64,000 nt of DNA from JAGVSR01 sp964589785. Lineage in GTDB: Bacteria > Pseudomonadota > Alphaproteobacteria > Rhizobiales > Hyphomicrobiaceae. Numbering within the stretch: the first letter of the stretch is position 1; every line of letters begins with the position of its first letter. Below the pieces are notes generated by a model, which worked only from the letters and a program-made list of their open reading frames with translations, had not been told where the DNA came from and searched no databases. Position numbers and translations under genes: made by a program. The stretch covers positions 124,001 to 188,000 of the forward strand of contig CAZPUQ010000002.1 in the NCBI GenBank assembly GCA_964589785.1. The letters run 5' to 3'. Of this stretch, positions 14,808 through 24,600 are shown piece after piece.

Positions 14808-15305
14808 TCAGGGCGGCAGCCTCTCCCACTGCGAGAATGCGGCGGCCTGTCCGCACGGGTGGCCCGCCTCGTCGGCGAGATGCCAGACGGCGGCGTTGGC
14901 GATGCGAAAGCGCCGGCCCGTCGCCGAGATGCGCACGCCGGCATAGTCCTCGATGATGCCGAAGCGCGTGACGCGGTCGAGAAGGCGGGCGCGTTCCTCG
15001 CGCAGCATGGCCTCGGCGGAGAGGCGCGAGGGCAGGCGCGTGAAGGCTGAAAAGTCCATCTCGAAAAGGCCGAGCGCCGTGGCGTTACCGAAGAAGAACA
15101 CCGGATCGGCTCCGCTGCCGTGGGCGACGACCGCGAACGGGGCTCCCCACAGGGCCGCAACGACGTCCGCGCCGGAGACGAGCGGGCGGCCGGTCAGGCG
15201 CCGGTAGCTCTCGGCGATGCGTGCAATCTGCCGCCGCTCGTCTGCGGACAGCGCCGGACAGGGTGGGGGATCGGCCGGGGCGTCGGGAGGCGGGGTGTCG
15301 CTCAT
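14808..15305 (-). CDS. MEKHLA domain-containing protein
   Basis: A 165-residue protein with a PAS-like MEKHLA domain over nearly its full length: RIAESYRRLTGRPLV near the start, then AHGSGADPVFFFGNATALGLFEMDFSAFTRLPSR in the centre, and IEDYAGVRISATGRRFRI toward the end. MEKHLA domains are thought to bind small ligands by analogy with PAS, without a proven ligand. Its ATG overlaps the stop of the LysR regulator by 4 bp, so the two are coupled and probably function in one response. No signal peptide. Confidence 0.8.
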   Translation of the reverse strand: MSDTPPPDAPADPPPCPALSADERRQIARIAESYRRLTGRPLVSGADVVAALWGAPFAVVAHGSGADPVFFFGNATALGLFEMDFSAFTRLPSRLSAEAMLREERARLLDRVTRFGIIEDYAGVRISATGRRFRIANAAVWHLADEAGHPCGQAAAFSQWERLPP

Positions 15306-16204
15306 CGGGCGCGGTCGGGCCGCGGGGCGGCGATCTTGCGCGTCATGGCGAGAAACGCCGAGACGTGCGGGGGATGCGGCTCGCGGGCCTTGAGCACGAG
15401 GCCGATCTCGTGGGTGACGACCGGCTCGACGATCGGGATCGCGTGCAGCTCCATCGGCGGTGCGAACCTATTGCCCTGCCCCAGGGCCGCAATGGTGGCG
15501 AACAGGCCCGAGCGCACGTGGACATGCAGCATGGTCATCGAGTTCGACTCCAGCATCGGCGGCGTCTCGATGCCGGCGGCGGCGAGATTGCGGTCGATGA
15601 TGCGCCGGTTCTGCATGTCGCCCGTCAGCAGGCAGAGCGGCAACTGCCCGGCCTCGGCCCAGGAGATCTGAGTCCGTTGCGCGAGCCGGTGGTCGGGCGC
15701 CACGAGCAGCGCGTAGTGCTCCGCGTAGAGCGGCACGGTCTGGAAGCGCTGCACGAGGTCGGTGCCGATGTAGGTGATGCCGATGTCGATCTCGAGATTG
15801 TCGAGGCCGGAGAGGATGGTGCCCGTCGACATGCTGACGATCGACAGATGCAGCCCGGTATGCTTGGCCATGAACGGCAGCGTCATGTCGGGCACGAAGG
15901 GCAGCGCCGTCGGAATGACGCCGAGCTTCAGCGTGCCGGTGAGACCGCGCTTCAACCCGTCGATCTCCTGGCGCATGGTGCGCGCGTCGGACACGATGCG
16001 ACGCGCCCAGTCGAGCACGCGCTCGCCTTCCGGCGTGAAACCGCGAAAGCGCGAGCCGCGCTCCACGATGAGCACGCCGAGCTGGTCCTCCAGGCTCTTC
16101 ACGGCCGAGGACAAGGTCGGCTGGCTGATGCCGCACGCTTCCGCCGCCCGCCCGAAATGGCGTTCGCGGGAGAGGGCGAGGAGCAGTTCAAGCTTGTCGA
16201 TCAT
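15302..16204 (-). CDS. LysR-family transcriptional regulator
   Basis: A 300-residue LysR regulator. The N-terminal winged HTH covers about 1-60 (LLALSRERHFGRAAEACGIS, QPTLSSAVKSLEDQLG), followed by the linker helix and a periplasmic-binding-like effector domain (GTLKLGVIPTALPFVP from about 92). Such proteins bind DNA as tetramers and switch a nearby operon in response to a small molecule. The start was set at 16204, where the HTH begins. It is divergent from idi across 194 bp and cotranscribed with the MEKHLA gene. The target and effector cannot be told from the sequence. Confidence 0.88.
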   Translation of the reverse strand: MIDKLELLLALSRERHFGRAAEACGISQPTLSSAVKSLEDQLGVLIVERGSRFRGFTPEGERVLDWARRIVSDARTMRQEIDGLKRGLTGTLKLGVIPTALPFVPDMTLPFMAKHTGLHLSIVSMSTGTILSGLDNLEIDIGITYIGTDLVQRFQTVPLYAEHYALLVAPDHRLAQRTQISWAEAGQLPLCLLTGDMQNRRIIDRNLAAAGIETPPMLESNSMTMLHVHVRSGLFATIAALGQGNRFAPPMELHAIPIVEPVVTHEIGLVLKAREPHPPHVSAFLAMTRKIAAPRPDRAR

Positions 16205-16398
16205 GGGTCGGGAACGGCATCGGGCCGAGGCGAGCGTGGGAGCGCAGGACGGCGACAATCTTAGCCGCAATCGGCGAGTGCCGACAGCGAGGGAGCTGCC
16301 GGCAAGGTTGACGCGGACGCCCGCGTAGCCGGGACGGGCGCTTGCTCGGGCTCCGCAAACGGTCCAAACAAGCGGTTAAGGACGCAAGGAAGTGAGCG

Positions 16399-16980
16399 AT
16401 GCAACCGGACGATCGCGGCGAGAGCGAACACGTCGTGCTGGTCGATGCCGATGACCGGCCGACCGGGGCAGCCGGCAAGATCGCGGCTCATCGCGCCGGC
16501 GCGCTGCACCGGGCCTTCTCCGTCCTGATCTGGAATTCGGCCGGCGAGATGCTGCTGCAGCGCCGTGCGCCGGGCAAGTATCATTCCGGCGGACTGTGGA
16601 CCAATGCCTGCTGCGGTCATCCGCGGCCGGGAGAGCCTGTGGACCGCGCCGCCGCGCGACGCCTCGGCGAGGAGCTGGGGTTTGATTGTCCTCTGGAGGA
16701 GATCGGGACGCTCACCTATCGCGCCGATGTCGGTCACGGCCTCGTCGAGCATGAGTTCGTGCATGTCTTCCGGGGCGTCCACGACGGGGCCATGGCGCTC
16801 GATCCGCAGGAGGTCTGCGAGGTGCGCTGGGCGACGCCTAAGACCGTGTCGCGTGCGATCGAGACCACGCCCGCCCAGTACACGGCCTGGTTTGCAGCCT
16901 ACGTGCGCGCGGGCTGGCCGCTCGATCGGCCGCCCGAACTTGAGCGTGCGACGACGGCGGACCGGGCGAGGCCGGGTTGA
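16399..16980 (+). CDS. idi: isopentenyl-diphosphate delta-isomerase, type I
   Basis: A 193-residue Nudix-fold enzyme interconverting IPP and DMAPP in isoprenoid synthesis. The catalytic cysteine lies in TNACCGHPRPGEP (C72), and a second key acidic region is in VEHEFVHVFRG (about 119-129). The modified Nudix box AARRLGEELGF follows at about 84-94. It needs a divalent metal and acts in the cytoplasm. Many alphaproteobacteria on the MEP pathway lack idi or keep it for carotenoid or bacteriochlorophyll supply. Its stop overlaps the possible TTG start of the marC-like gene, indicating cotranscription. Confidence 0.92.
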   Translation: MQPDDRGESEHVVLVDADDRPTGAAGKIAAHRAGALHRAFSVLIWNSAGEMLLQRRAPGKYHSGGLWTNACCGHPRPGEPVDRAAARRLGEELGFDCPLEEIGTLTYRADVGHGLVEHEFVHVFRGVHDGAMALDPQEVCEVRWATPKTVSRAIETTPAQYTAWFAAYVRAGWPLDRPPELERATTADRARPG

Positions 16981-16982
16981 TC

Positions 16983-17621
16983 ATGCTGGCGTCGTTCCTG
17001 ACGAGCTTCACGATCTTCTTCGCCACCATCGGTCCCATCGAGGCGGCGGTGATCTTCGCGGCGCTGACGCCGCAGATGCAGCGCGCCGAGCGCATCCGCG
17101 TCTCGGTGCGCGCGGTCGTCATCGCATCGATCATTCTGCTCGGCGCGCTTGTCGCCGGAGGACCGCTGCTCCAACAGCTCGGCGTCGGCATCCCGGCGCT
17201 CCAGACCGCGGGCGGCATCATCCTTCTCGTCATCGCGCTCGACATGATCTTCGCCCGGCCGACCAGCGCCTTCAAGCTGACGCCGATCGAGGACGAGGAA
17301 GCGCACGGCAAGGAGGACATCGCGGTGTTCCCCATCGCCACGCCGCTGATGGCCGGACCCGGCGCGATGAGCGCCGTGATCCTAATGGCGGCGGGCGCCG
17401 CAGCCGAGCCCGCGCGCTATGCCGGCGTGGTACTGGCGCTCGGTGCCGTGATGCTCCTGACACTTGCCTTGCTCGTCATCTCGCACGAGGTCTCGCGCGC
17501 GCTGGGGGTCACGGCGCAGCGCGTCCTGATGCGCGTCTTCGGCATCCTTCTGGCCGCCATTGCCGTCCAGGCAGCGTTCAACGGCCTGCAGGGCAGCGGC
17601 CTGTTCGCGGTCGCGGGCTGA
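16983..17621 (+). CDS. MarC/NAAT-family inner-membrane protein
   Basis: A 212-residue integral membrane protein with about six hydrophobic helices: FLTSFTIFFATIGPIEAAVIF near the start, VVIASIILLGALVAG, AGGIILLVIALDMIF, a conserved loop with FPIATPLMAGPGAMSAV (about 110-126), and two C-terminal helices. The G-P-x-E and P-x-x-x-P-L-x-x-G-P-G motifs are hallmarks of MarC. The family is placed with neutral amino acid transporters, but substrates are mostly unproven. The ATG at 16983 is used; a TTG at 16977 that overlaps the idi stop is an equal alternative. Confidence 0.87.
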   Translation: MLASFLTSFTIFFATIGPIEAAVIFAALTPQMQRAERIRVSVRAVVIASIILLGALVAGGPLLQQLGVGIPALQTAGGIILLVIALDMIFARPTSAFKLTPIEDEEAHGKEDIAVFPIATPLMAGPGAMSAVILMAAGAAAEPARYAGVVLALGAVMLLTLALLVISHEVSRALGVTAQRVLMRVFGILLAAIAVQAAFNGLQGSGLFAVAG

Positions 17622-17715
17622 GGCGGCCGCCGCAGCGCGGCACATCCGTTAGAGGTGCGTTAATCCCTCCCTGGCACGCTGCGGAGACGTGTGCGTCTCC
17701 AGAGGTTTGCGTTCC

Positions 17716-18183
17716 ATGTTCGCGTCCTTGCGCGGGGCTTCCCCGCGACCCTTCCGCGGCTTGCCGAAGCCGCTCCTCGCCGTGTCGCTCGCGGCCCTGC
17801 TCGCCGCCTGCTCCAGCAACCGTCCGCCGCCCGGCCCGCAGGTCTTCTCGTGGCTGGCGGAGCCAGTGCCGCCTCCGGCCGCAGCGCCCGTGAGCGTGGA
17901 GCTCGAGGACGACGGCCTGCCGCCGCAAAGCCCGCCGCCGCGCAGCATTCGCGCCGCGCTTGACGACCCCAACGAACCATGGAGCCCGAACTACGGCCGC
18001 ACGGTGGGCGCGTCGCCGGCGCCGGCCGATCACGCGGACGACGACGGGCTGCCGCGGCCGATGTCGCCGGAGGAGGCGGGCGTGCAGCTCCCTCCAGACA
18101 CGCGGCAGGAGCGGGGCGCCGCTCGTTCGGCTCCGGTCGCGATCTATCGGGACGGCTTCCGGCCGTGGCGCGGCGCTCGCTGA
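17716..18183 (+). CDS. putative lipoprotein
   Basis: A 155-residue protein with a lipoprotein signal: a basic N-terminus, the hydrophobic stretch LLAVSLAALLAAC and the lipobox LAAC, where the cysteine (about residue 32) would be lipidated. The mature part is Pro/Asp-rich, with DDGLP occurring twice, and without a known domain. The downstream residues (Ser-Asn) do not favour inner-membrane retention, so the outer membrane is likely. The ATG at 17716 follows AGAGG at a good distance; a GTG at 17689 is possible. Function unknown. Confidence 0.72.
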   Translation: MFASLRGASPRPFRGLPKPLLAVSLAALLAACSSNRPPPGPQVFSWLAEPVPPPAAAPVSVELEDDGLPPQSPPPRSIRAALDDPNEPWSPNYGRTVGASPAPADHADDDGLPRPMSPEEAGVQLPPDTRQERGAARSAPVAIYRDGFRPWRGAR

Positions 18184-18222
18184 GCCTTTAGGTTTCGTTC
18201 CGGCGGAATCGGGAGTTGCAGC

Positions 18223-18801
18223 GTGCCGGACGAGAGAAGCGAGCTTCCTGCCGGCCGGCCAATCGTCGAGCGGTATCTCGCGCGGCCGCGCCCTCAGCGC
18301 CTCATCGCCGAGCTCGACGCCATCTTTTTTGCATCGAGCGCCACGCAGACGTTCGCCGACGATGCGGCGCGCGCAGCGTTCCGCGAGCACTGGCTCGGCC
18401 GCTTTCTGGCGCACGATCCCCAGCATGCCTTCCTCGCCATCGCGGCCGGACGCGAGGACGGTGAAACGCTTGCCGGCTATCTCGTCGGCGCGCTCGACGA
18501 TCCGGCCAAGGCGGAGCGCTTCGCCGATCTGTCCTACTTTCGTGAGATGGCCCACCTGACGGCGCGCTACCCGGCGCAGCTCCACGTCAATCTGGCACCG
18601 AACTGGCGCGGGCGGGGGATCGGGCGAGAGCTGGTGTCGGCGTTCTGCGATCACGCCGCGGCGGCCGGCGCGCCGGGCGTGCACGTCTTCACCGCGCCGG
18701 GGATGCGCAACGTGCGCTTCTATGCGGCCTGCGGCTTTGCCGAGGCGGGCCACTGCGATTGGAACGGCCACGAGATCGTGATGCTCGCGCGGCGCCTTTA
18801 G
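18223..18801 (+). CDS. GNAT-family N-acetyltransferase
   Basis: A 192-residue acetyltransferase starting at GTG (18223). The acetyl-CoA binding motif A is LHVNLAPNWRGRGIGRELVS (about 126-145), with the R-G-R-G-I-G loop. Motif B follows as GVHVFTAPGMRNVRFYAACGF. The first 100 residues are a variable substrate domain with aromatic and acidic patches. The substrate (amine, protein or small molecule) is not predictable. It is separated from the lipoprotein gene by 40 bp and convergent with the FAD oxidoreductase, with only 3 bp between the stops. Confidence 0.83.
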   Translation: MPDERSELPAGRPIVERYLARPRPQRLIAELDAIFFASSATQTFADDAARAAFREHWLGRFLAHDPQHAFLAIAAGREDGETLAGYLVGALDDPAKAERFADLSYFREMAHLTARYPAQLHVNLAPNWRGRGIGRELVSAFCDHAAAAGAPGVHVFTAPGMRNVRFYAACGFAEAGHCDWNGHEIVMLARRL

Positions 18802-18804
18802 CCG

Positions 18805-19935
18805 TCACGCTGCAGCGTCCCTCGCCAGCAGATCGGCGACATGGCTCCCGATCGCCAGACTGGCCGTGAGGCCGGGGCTTTCGATGCCGTAGAGTGCGAC
18901 GAGACCCGCAAGGCCGTGCGTTGCGGGGCCCTCGATGCGAAAGTCGGAAGGGCCGGCGCCGCGCGAGGCCAGTCTCGGGCGCACGCCGACATGGCCGGGC
19001 TCCAGCCGGTGCTCGTCCACCTCCGGCCAGTAGCGGCGGATGGAGGCGACGAAGGCCGCGCGCCGTGCGCCGTCTTGTTCGTCGAAGGCGAGGGACGGCG
19101 TCTCGCTCCACTCGAGGTCGGGTCCGAAGCGCGTCTCCCCGCTCGTTGCCAGCGTCACGTGGATGCCCAGTCCGCCGTTGGCCGGCAGCGGGTAGACGAG
19201 GCGGGAGAAAGGCCGCGGCCCGCGCAGGACGAAGTAGTGCCCGCGGGCGTAGTGCGTGACGGGCACCGGCGTCCTGAGGTGGGCGGCGAGCAGGGCGCCG
19301 AGATGCGAGGCGTTGAGCCCGCCGGAGAGGACCAGCCGGTGGCAGACGACGGCTGTCTCGCAGCCGCCGTTCACCGTGACGACGCGGAAGCCGCGGTCAG
19401 CCCGCTCGATGGCGACCACGTTGGTGCCCGTCGCGACGAGGCCGCCGCGGTCGAGGTAGCGCGCTTCGAGGGCCAGCATCAGAGCTGCCCCGTCCACGAC
19501 CGCGGTCGAGGGTGAGAGCAGAGCCGCGGCACAGGCGAGCGCCGGCTCAAGCTCCTGTGCCGCGCTGGCGGTGATGAGACGGGCGTCATCGACGCCGTTG
19601 GCGGCGGCACGGACGGCCAGGACCTCAAGGGCCGGAATTTCCGCCGGCGCGCAGGCGACGACGAGCTTGCCGAGGTTCGCAATCGGCACGCCCGACCGCC
19701 GGCAGAAGTCGGCGAGCCGGTGCCGGCCCTCCACGCACAGCCGTGCCTTGAGCGAGCCCGGCGGATCGTAGAGCCCGGCGTGGACGACCTCGCTGTTGCG
19801 CGACGTCGTCTCCTGTCCGAGCCGGGCATGGCGTTCGACCAGCAGCACGTCGCCGTCCGCGCTCACCAGCGCCTCGGCCACGGCGAGGCCGACGATCCCG
19901 CCGCCGACGACGACAGTTCGGATGTCTGCAGACAA
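18805..19935 (-). CDS. FAD-dependent oxidoreductase, L-2-hydroxyglutarate oxidase-like
   Basis: A 376-residue DAO-superfamily flavoprotein. The dinucleotide-binding motif is VVVGGGIVGLAVAEALVSAD (residues 8-27), followed by the acidic residue in LLVERH. NSEVVHAGLYDPPGSLKARL (about 48-67) and THYARGHYFVLRG (about 230) closely follow L-2-hydroxyglutarate dehydrogenase/oxidase (LhgO). The C-terminal FAD contact is YGIESPGLTASLAIG. The likely reaction is oxidation of a 2-hydroxy acid to the 2-oxo acid. The start codon is TTG at 19935. The 200 bp upstream contains one perfect DnaA box (20001-20009), probably by chance. Confidence 0.82.
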   Translation of the reverse strand: MSADIRTVVVGGGIVGLAVAEALVSADGDVLLVERHARLGQETTSRNSEVVHAGLYDPPGSLKARLCVEGRHRLADFCRRSGVPIANLGKLVVACAPAEIPALEVLAVRAAANGVDDARLITASAAQELEPALACAAALLSPSTAVVDGAALMLALEARYLDRGGLVATGTNVVAIERADRGFRVVTVNGGCETAVVCHRLVLSGGLNASHLGALLAAHLRTPVPVTHYARGHYFVLRGPRPFSRLVYPLPANGGLGIHVTLATSGETRFGPDLEWSETPSLAFDEQDGARRAAFVASIRRYWPEVDEHRLEPGHVGVRPRLASRGAGPSDFRIEGPATHGLAGLVALYGIESPGLTASLAIGSHVADLLARDAAA

Positions 19936-20143
19936 TCAACAGGTCCCGTTGCGATCGCGAGGCGTTGAAATCCAGGACCTATCTCTGAATGTTCTCCGAC
20001 TTATCCACAAGCGATCAGAAAGAGAACGAAAACACTTGAACGAAGCGCGACTCACGCTCCCCGCGCCCGGCATGGCGCGCGCGATCGAGGCTTCGCGGGA
20101 GTAGCGGTGGCCGTCACGGCGTGCGTAGAGGGGTGGCCCGCGC

Positions 20144-20701
20144 TCAGGCCGGTTCGGCCGCGGTGTCGGCCACGTGGCCGGCAGCCGGCAAGCTCGGCGG
20201 CTCGGCGGGGGGCAAGGAGGGTTCCGGACGGGCGGGGAACCCGAAGCCGGCGGTCGGATCCTCCGTCCGGCGCGACTTGCCCTCGAAATAGGCGCCCTGC
20301 TCGATGGCGAGGGTCAGGTGATGCACGTCACCCTCGACCCGGCTGGTCGACTGGAGGAGCACGCGCCTGCCGCGCACCGAGCCCATGACATGCCCGCGCA
20401 CGACGACCTCGTCCGCCACAATGCTGCCCGTGACCGTCGCCCGCTCGCCGACGAGGACGTGCGAGCCGTGGATGTCGCCATTGACCTCGCCCTCGATCTG
20501 CACTTCGCCGCGCGAGACGAGATTGCCCGTGATCTGAAGCTCAGGTCCGATGATGGAGGGCGTGCCGCGGTCGCCTGCGCGCAGCGGCGAGCCGATCGGC
20601 CGGGTGGAGCTTCCCACCTGCGGCAGCGCGGGTGCAGAGGGCGTTGCCAGGAAGGCGGTCTTATCCGCGTCGCTCTCCGGCTTTTTGAAGTTTGGCAACA
20701 T
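20144..20701 (-). CDS. bactofilin (polymer-forming cytoskeletal protein)
   Basis: A 185-residue protein. The central bactofilin domain (about residues 45-140, DUF583) has the right-handed beta-helix rhythm with repeating V/I-x-G-x-V units: LQITGNLVSRGEVQIEGEVN, GDIHGSHVLVGERATVTGSI, VADEVVVRGHVMGSV. Both ends are polar, Pro-rich and disordered, as is usual. Bactofilins polymerise without nucleotide, lie under the inner membrane, and scaffold cell-wall enzymes or stalk synthesis. Good ribosome site GGAGG before the ATG at 20701. No M23 peptidase, a common partner, is adjacent. Confidence 0.9.
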   Translation of the reverse strand: MLPNFKKPESDADKTAFLATPSAPALPQVGSSTRPIGSPLRAGDRGTPSIIGPELQITGNLVSRGEVQIEGEVNGDIHGSHVLVGERATVTGSIVADEVVVRGHVMGSVRGRRVLLQSTSRVEGDVHHLTLAIEQGAYFEGKSRRTEDPTAGFGFPARPEPSLPPAEPPSLPAAGHVADTAAEPA

Positions 20702-20980
20702 GCAACACCTCCACCCGATACGACGAATACAACGGGGACGTCATAATGAGCCGGTTGAACCGAATTGTGACCGGGCGGTGAGGTCGCACCCAATCACGGG
20801 CTCATGTCCATGCGAAGATCTGCTGCTCAGATGATCTGCTGCCCCCCGGCGGCGTGGGCGACTGCCTAACACGTTTCCGCCGAGGGGTCACCGGGCTCAG
20901 CTTCAGAATAACCAGCTTGTTGACGGAACTGGGGATCGTGCCGCTTTGGCGCGCCCGGCGCTGCAATTTTCGGCGCTGTC

Positions 20981-21448
20981 CTACGCCGCCAGCGCCTTGA
21001 CGGCTTCAAGCACCTCCTCGGCGTGACCCGGCACGCTCACCTTGCGCCACGCGTGTGCGATCTTGCCCTTCGCATCGATCAGGAAGGTGGAGCGCTCCAC
21101 ACCCATGTACTTCTTCCCATACATCGATTTCTCCACCCAGACGCCGAATGCGGTGGCGACTGCCTTGTCCTCGTCGGCGAGGAGGCGCACGGCCAGATCA
21201 TGCTTGCAGCGGAACTTGGTGTGGCTCGCAACGCTGTCGGGTGAAATTCCGAACACGGCCGCACCGGATTTTTCGAATGCAGCGGCGAGATCGGTGAAGT
21301 CCTTTGCTTCGCGCGTGCAGCCCGACGTGTCGTCCTTTGGATAGAAGTAGAGGACGACCGGGCGGCCCTTCAGCTTCGACAGCCAGATTCGCGTGCCGTC
21401 GTCAGCGGGAAGCTCGAAATCGGGGGCCTTCTGACCGCTCTCCACCAT
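20981..21448 (-). CDS. bcp: peroxiredoxin, BCP/PrxQ type
   Basis: A 155-residue thiol peroxidase. The peroxidatic cysteine is in DDTSGCTREAKDF (about 44). The E. coli-type resolving cysteine five residues later is missing. Instead a cysteine occurs in HTKFRCKHDLAVRLL (about 81), where PrxQ proteins such as that of Xylella place it, so an atypical intramolecular disulfide is expected. GVERSTFLIDAKGKIAHAWR is the conserved C-terminal strand. It reduces H2O2 and organic peroxides with thioredoxin, in the cytoplasm. The ATG at 21448 was chosen over 21505 because MVESGQKAPDFELP is the family start. Confidence 0.9.
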   Translation of the reverse strand: MVESGQKAPDFELPADDGTRIWLSKLKGRPVVLYFYPKDDTSGCTREAKDFTDLAAAFEKSGAAVFGISPDSVASHTKFRCKHDLAVRLLADEDKAVATAFGVWVEKSMYGKKYMGVERSTFLIDAKGKIAHAWRKVSVPGHAEEVLEAVKALAA

Positions 21449-21664
21449 GGACCGTGCGCCTTTCTTTTGTCGCTTTTGCACCTGCACTTGCGTGCCACGA
21501 AACATAGCCGATGCCGGCTCGAGAGCCAGTTGATTCGTTAAGTTTTTCCGCTAGTTCCGTGGCACACCCGGTCAGCGGCCTGCCGTCCCGGCCCGATGCC
21601 CGGCGGCGGGCGGCGCACTCGGTCGCGCCACCTTCCTTTGCGCGAGGCGCGAGACCAGGGGGCA

Positions 21665-24600
21665 ATGAGGGGCGTGGACAGACCGGTACGCACGCAGCCC
21701 GGCTCAAGGACCGGGCCGTCGCGGACGGGGCGCCGGCATCCCGCCGCCGGGTCCCGGACGGCGAGCGCGCGCGAGATTCCCGCCGGGCGGTGGTCGCCCG
21801 GGCCGCGCCTGTCGCTCATCGGCCGCATCCTGCGCCGGCTCGGCATGATCGTTGCGCCGGTCGTGCTGCTGACGGGGCTCGCCGCCCTCGTCGTCTACGT
21901 GCGCCTGCAGCAGGGCCCGGTGTCACTGAAGTTCATGGCGGGTCCGATCGAGCAGGGGATCAGCGCCGAGCTCAAGGGGCTGACGGCCAAGGTTGACGAT
22001 GCCGTGCTGCAGTCGGGCGAGCATGGCGACTACGAGTTCCGTCTCGTGAACCTGCGGCTCCTGGAAGCCGACGGAAGCGTCGTCGCCTCCGCGCCGGTCG
22101 CGGCCGTGACGCTCGACTATGCGCGCCTCGCAGCGCTCGAGGTTCTGCCGCGCCGTGTCGATCTCATCGAGCCCAAGCTGGCCGTCACCTATTCGGAGCG
22201 CGGCGGGCTGGAGCTGAGCTTCAGCGATGAGGGTATGGCGCAATTGGGTCCGTCGCCCGGACCGGGCGCCCCGGCCGAGGCCGCGACCGGCGCGGCTCAA
22301 CCGATGCCGGGTGAAGCTGTGCCCGCTATGCTGCGCAAGCTCGATCTGGCGCGCGTGATCTCGGGCTTCACCGCCCGCGCCCGGCGGAAGCAGGATGCGA
22401 CCGGCAGCCTGCGTGAGATCGGGCTCAGAAACGCAGTTGTCGTCGTCGACTATGAGGGCACCCGCAGCCGCTGGAAGGTGGCCGAACTCGCGGTGGACCT
22501 CGACCATGGCCGCAACCGCAGCGTGATCTCCGCCGTGGCGCGCATCGAATCCGACCGGGGCCCCTGGTCGCTGTCGCTTCTCACCGAGGATTCGGCGAAG
22601 ACCGGCAAGGTCATGGTGAAAGCGTCGATCCGTGATCTCGTGCCGAGCGCGCTCGGCCGGGCCATTCCGAGACTGGCGCTCCTCGGAGCCCTCGACCTGC
22701 CCGTCGCGGCCAACGCGTCGATCGATCTCTTGAGCTCCGGCGATCTGACCGGGGCCGACATCGCCCTCGAGCTCGGCCGCGGGCTCATCGATCTCGGTCC
22801 CTCGGTGACGGCGCCGATGCTCATCGACGCGGGGCTGGTCACGCTCAACTACGATGCGGCGCAGCGGCGGCTGTCCATGGCGCCCTCGACCGTCAAGTGG
22901 GGCGAGAGCCAGGTGACGCTCACGGGAATCCTATCGAGCGATCCTTCGGTCACGGCGGCGTCGGGCTGGCCGTTCGAGATCCGGTCCGTGAGCGGCACGC
23001 TGGCCGCGGAGGAATTCCAGGTCCCTGCCGTCGCCCTCGATGCTCTCGCGCTCACCGGACGGCTGCTGCCTCTCGAGAACCGCATCGAGCTGACGAGCGT
23101 GACCGCGAAAGCCGCGGGCGGGGAGATGGTGCTTGCGGGCGACGTCATCGCCGGCGACGGCCCGCGCAAGGGCGTCCGTCTCGACGGTCACTTCGGGCCC
23201 GGTGACGCCAGCACGGTGAAGGCGCTGTGGCCGCGCATGATTGCCCCGCGCGCCCGCGACTGGTTCGGCATGCATGCGTCCTCGGGCGTGCTCCGGGAAG
23301 GCAAGGTCAGCTTCGCGAGCGGCAGCTTCGCGGGGCCCGATGCCGTGATGGGGCGCGGCAACATTCCCGAGACCATCCGCATGGAAATGTCGGGCGAGAA
23401 CATCGTCATGGTCCCGATGAAGGGCGGGCCGCCGCTGCACGCGCCCGCCGTGACCGCAACGGTGCGCAACCACGAGCTCGAGATCGCCCTCCCCGACGCA
23501 ACGCTCGTCACGGGAGCGGCGCCGGGCGCGGGCGTGGGACTGAAGCAGGGCCGCTTCTGGGTGAAGGACATCGACGAGCCGCTGCCGGTCGCCGATGTCA
23601 CCTTCCGCGCCCAGTCGCCACTGGGGCCCGCGCTCGACGCCTTGCGCCAGTTTCGCTTTGCCGGCGCGGACAAGCTCGCGCTGCCAAGCGACAAGCTGCA
23701 AGGCAAGTTCGACGGCGAGCTCGCCATCCGGATGCCGCTGCTCCCCGAGGTCGAGCCCGAGACGGTGTCGATGATCGGCAAGGCCAAGATCACCGAGATG
23801 AAGTCGAAGGAGAAGATCGGCATCGTCAACGTGCAGAGCGGATCGGTGGACGTGCAGTTCGCGGAGCACGAGACGTCGGCGCGCGGCGAGGTCATCCTCA
23901 ACGGCGTGCTGGCCAAGATCGACTGGCGCCGCCAGACGGGGCCGGACGCCGGTGTCCCTACGCCGCTCAGCATCACGGCCAATCTCGACAGCTCCGACCG
24001 GCGCCAGCTCGGCATCGACGTCAACGATCTCATCGAGGGCGACGTGCCGGTCGCGGTGACGTTCGAGGCGCCCGAGGGCCAGGAGCCGGTCATTCGCGTC
24101 ACGGCGGATCTGACGCCGGCCGACCTGGCGATCCGCCCGCTCGCCTGGAAGAAGCCGCGCGGGCGTCCGGCCCGGCTCACGTTCGATGTGGCGAGCGGCA
24201 CCGCCCACAAGACGGAGCTGCGCAACTTCAAGGTCACGGGCGACGATATCGCGATCGAGGGCTCGGTCGGGATGTCGGCCGATCAGAAGCTGCAGGAGTT
24301 CAGCTTCCCCGCGTTCTCGCTCCACACCGTTTCCCGCCTCCAGGTCAGCGGCAAGCGCAACCAACGCGACATCTGGGACGTCAAGGCGGCCGGCACCACG
24401 TTCGACGGCAAGGATTTCTTCCGCTCGCTGTTCACCGTCGGCGGCACGCCGTCGCGCAGCGCCGCCGGGAGAAAGGGCGGCGTCGATCTCTACGTGACGA
24501 TCGACAACGTGCTCGGCCATTCGGATGTGGCTCTGCGCAACTTTTCCATGCGCCTGTCGCGCCGTGGGGACGAGCTGACCGCGCTCGACGCGCGCGGCAC

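Noticed and set aside
20001..20009. Perfect DnaA box TTATCCACA between the FAD oxidoreductase and bactofilin genes
   Set aside because: A single box without an AT-rich region, further boxes or origin-linked genes is not evidence of the chromosomal origin.
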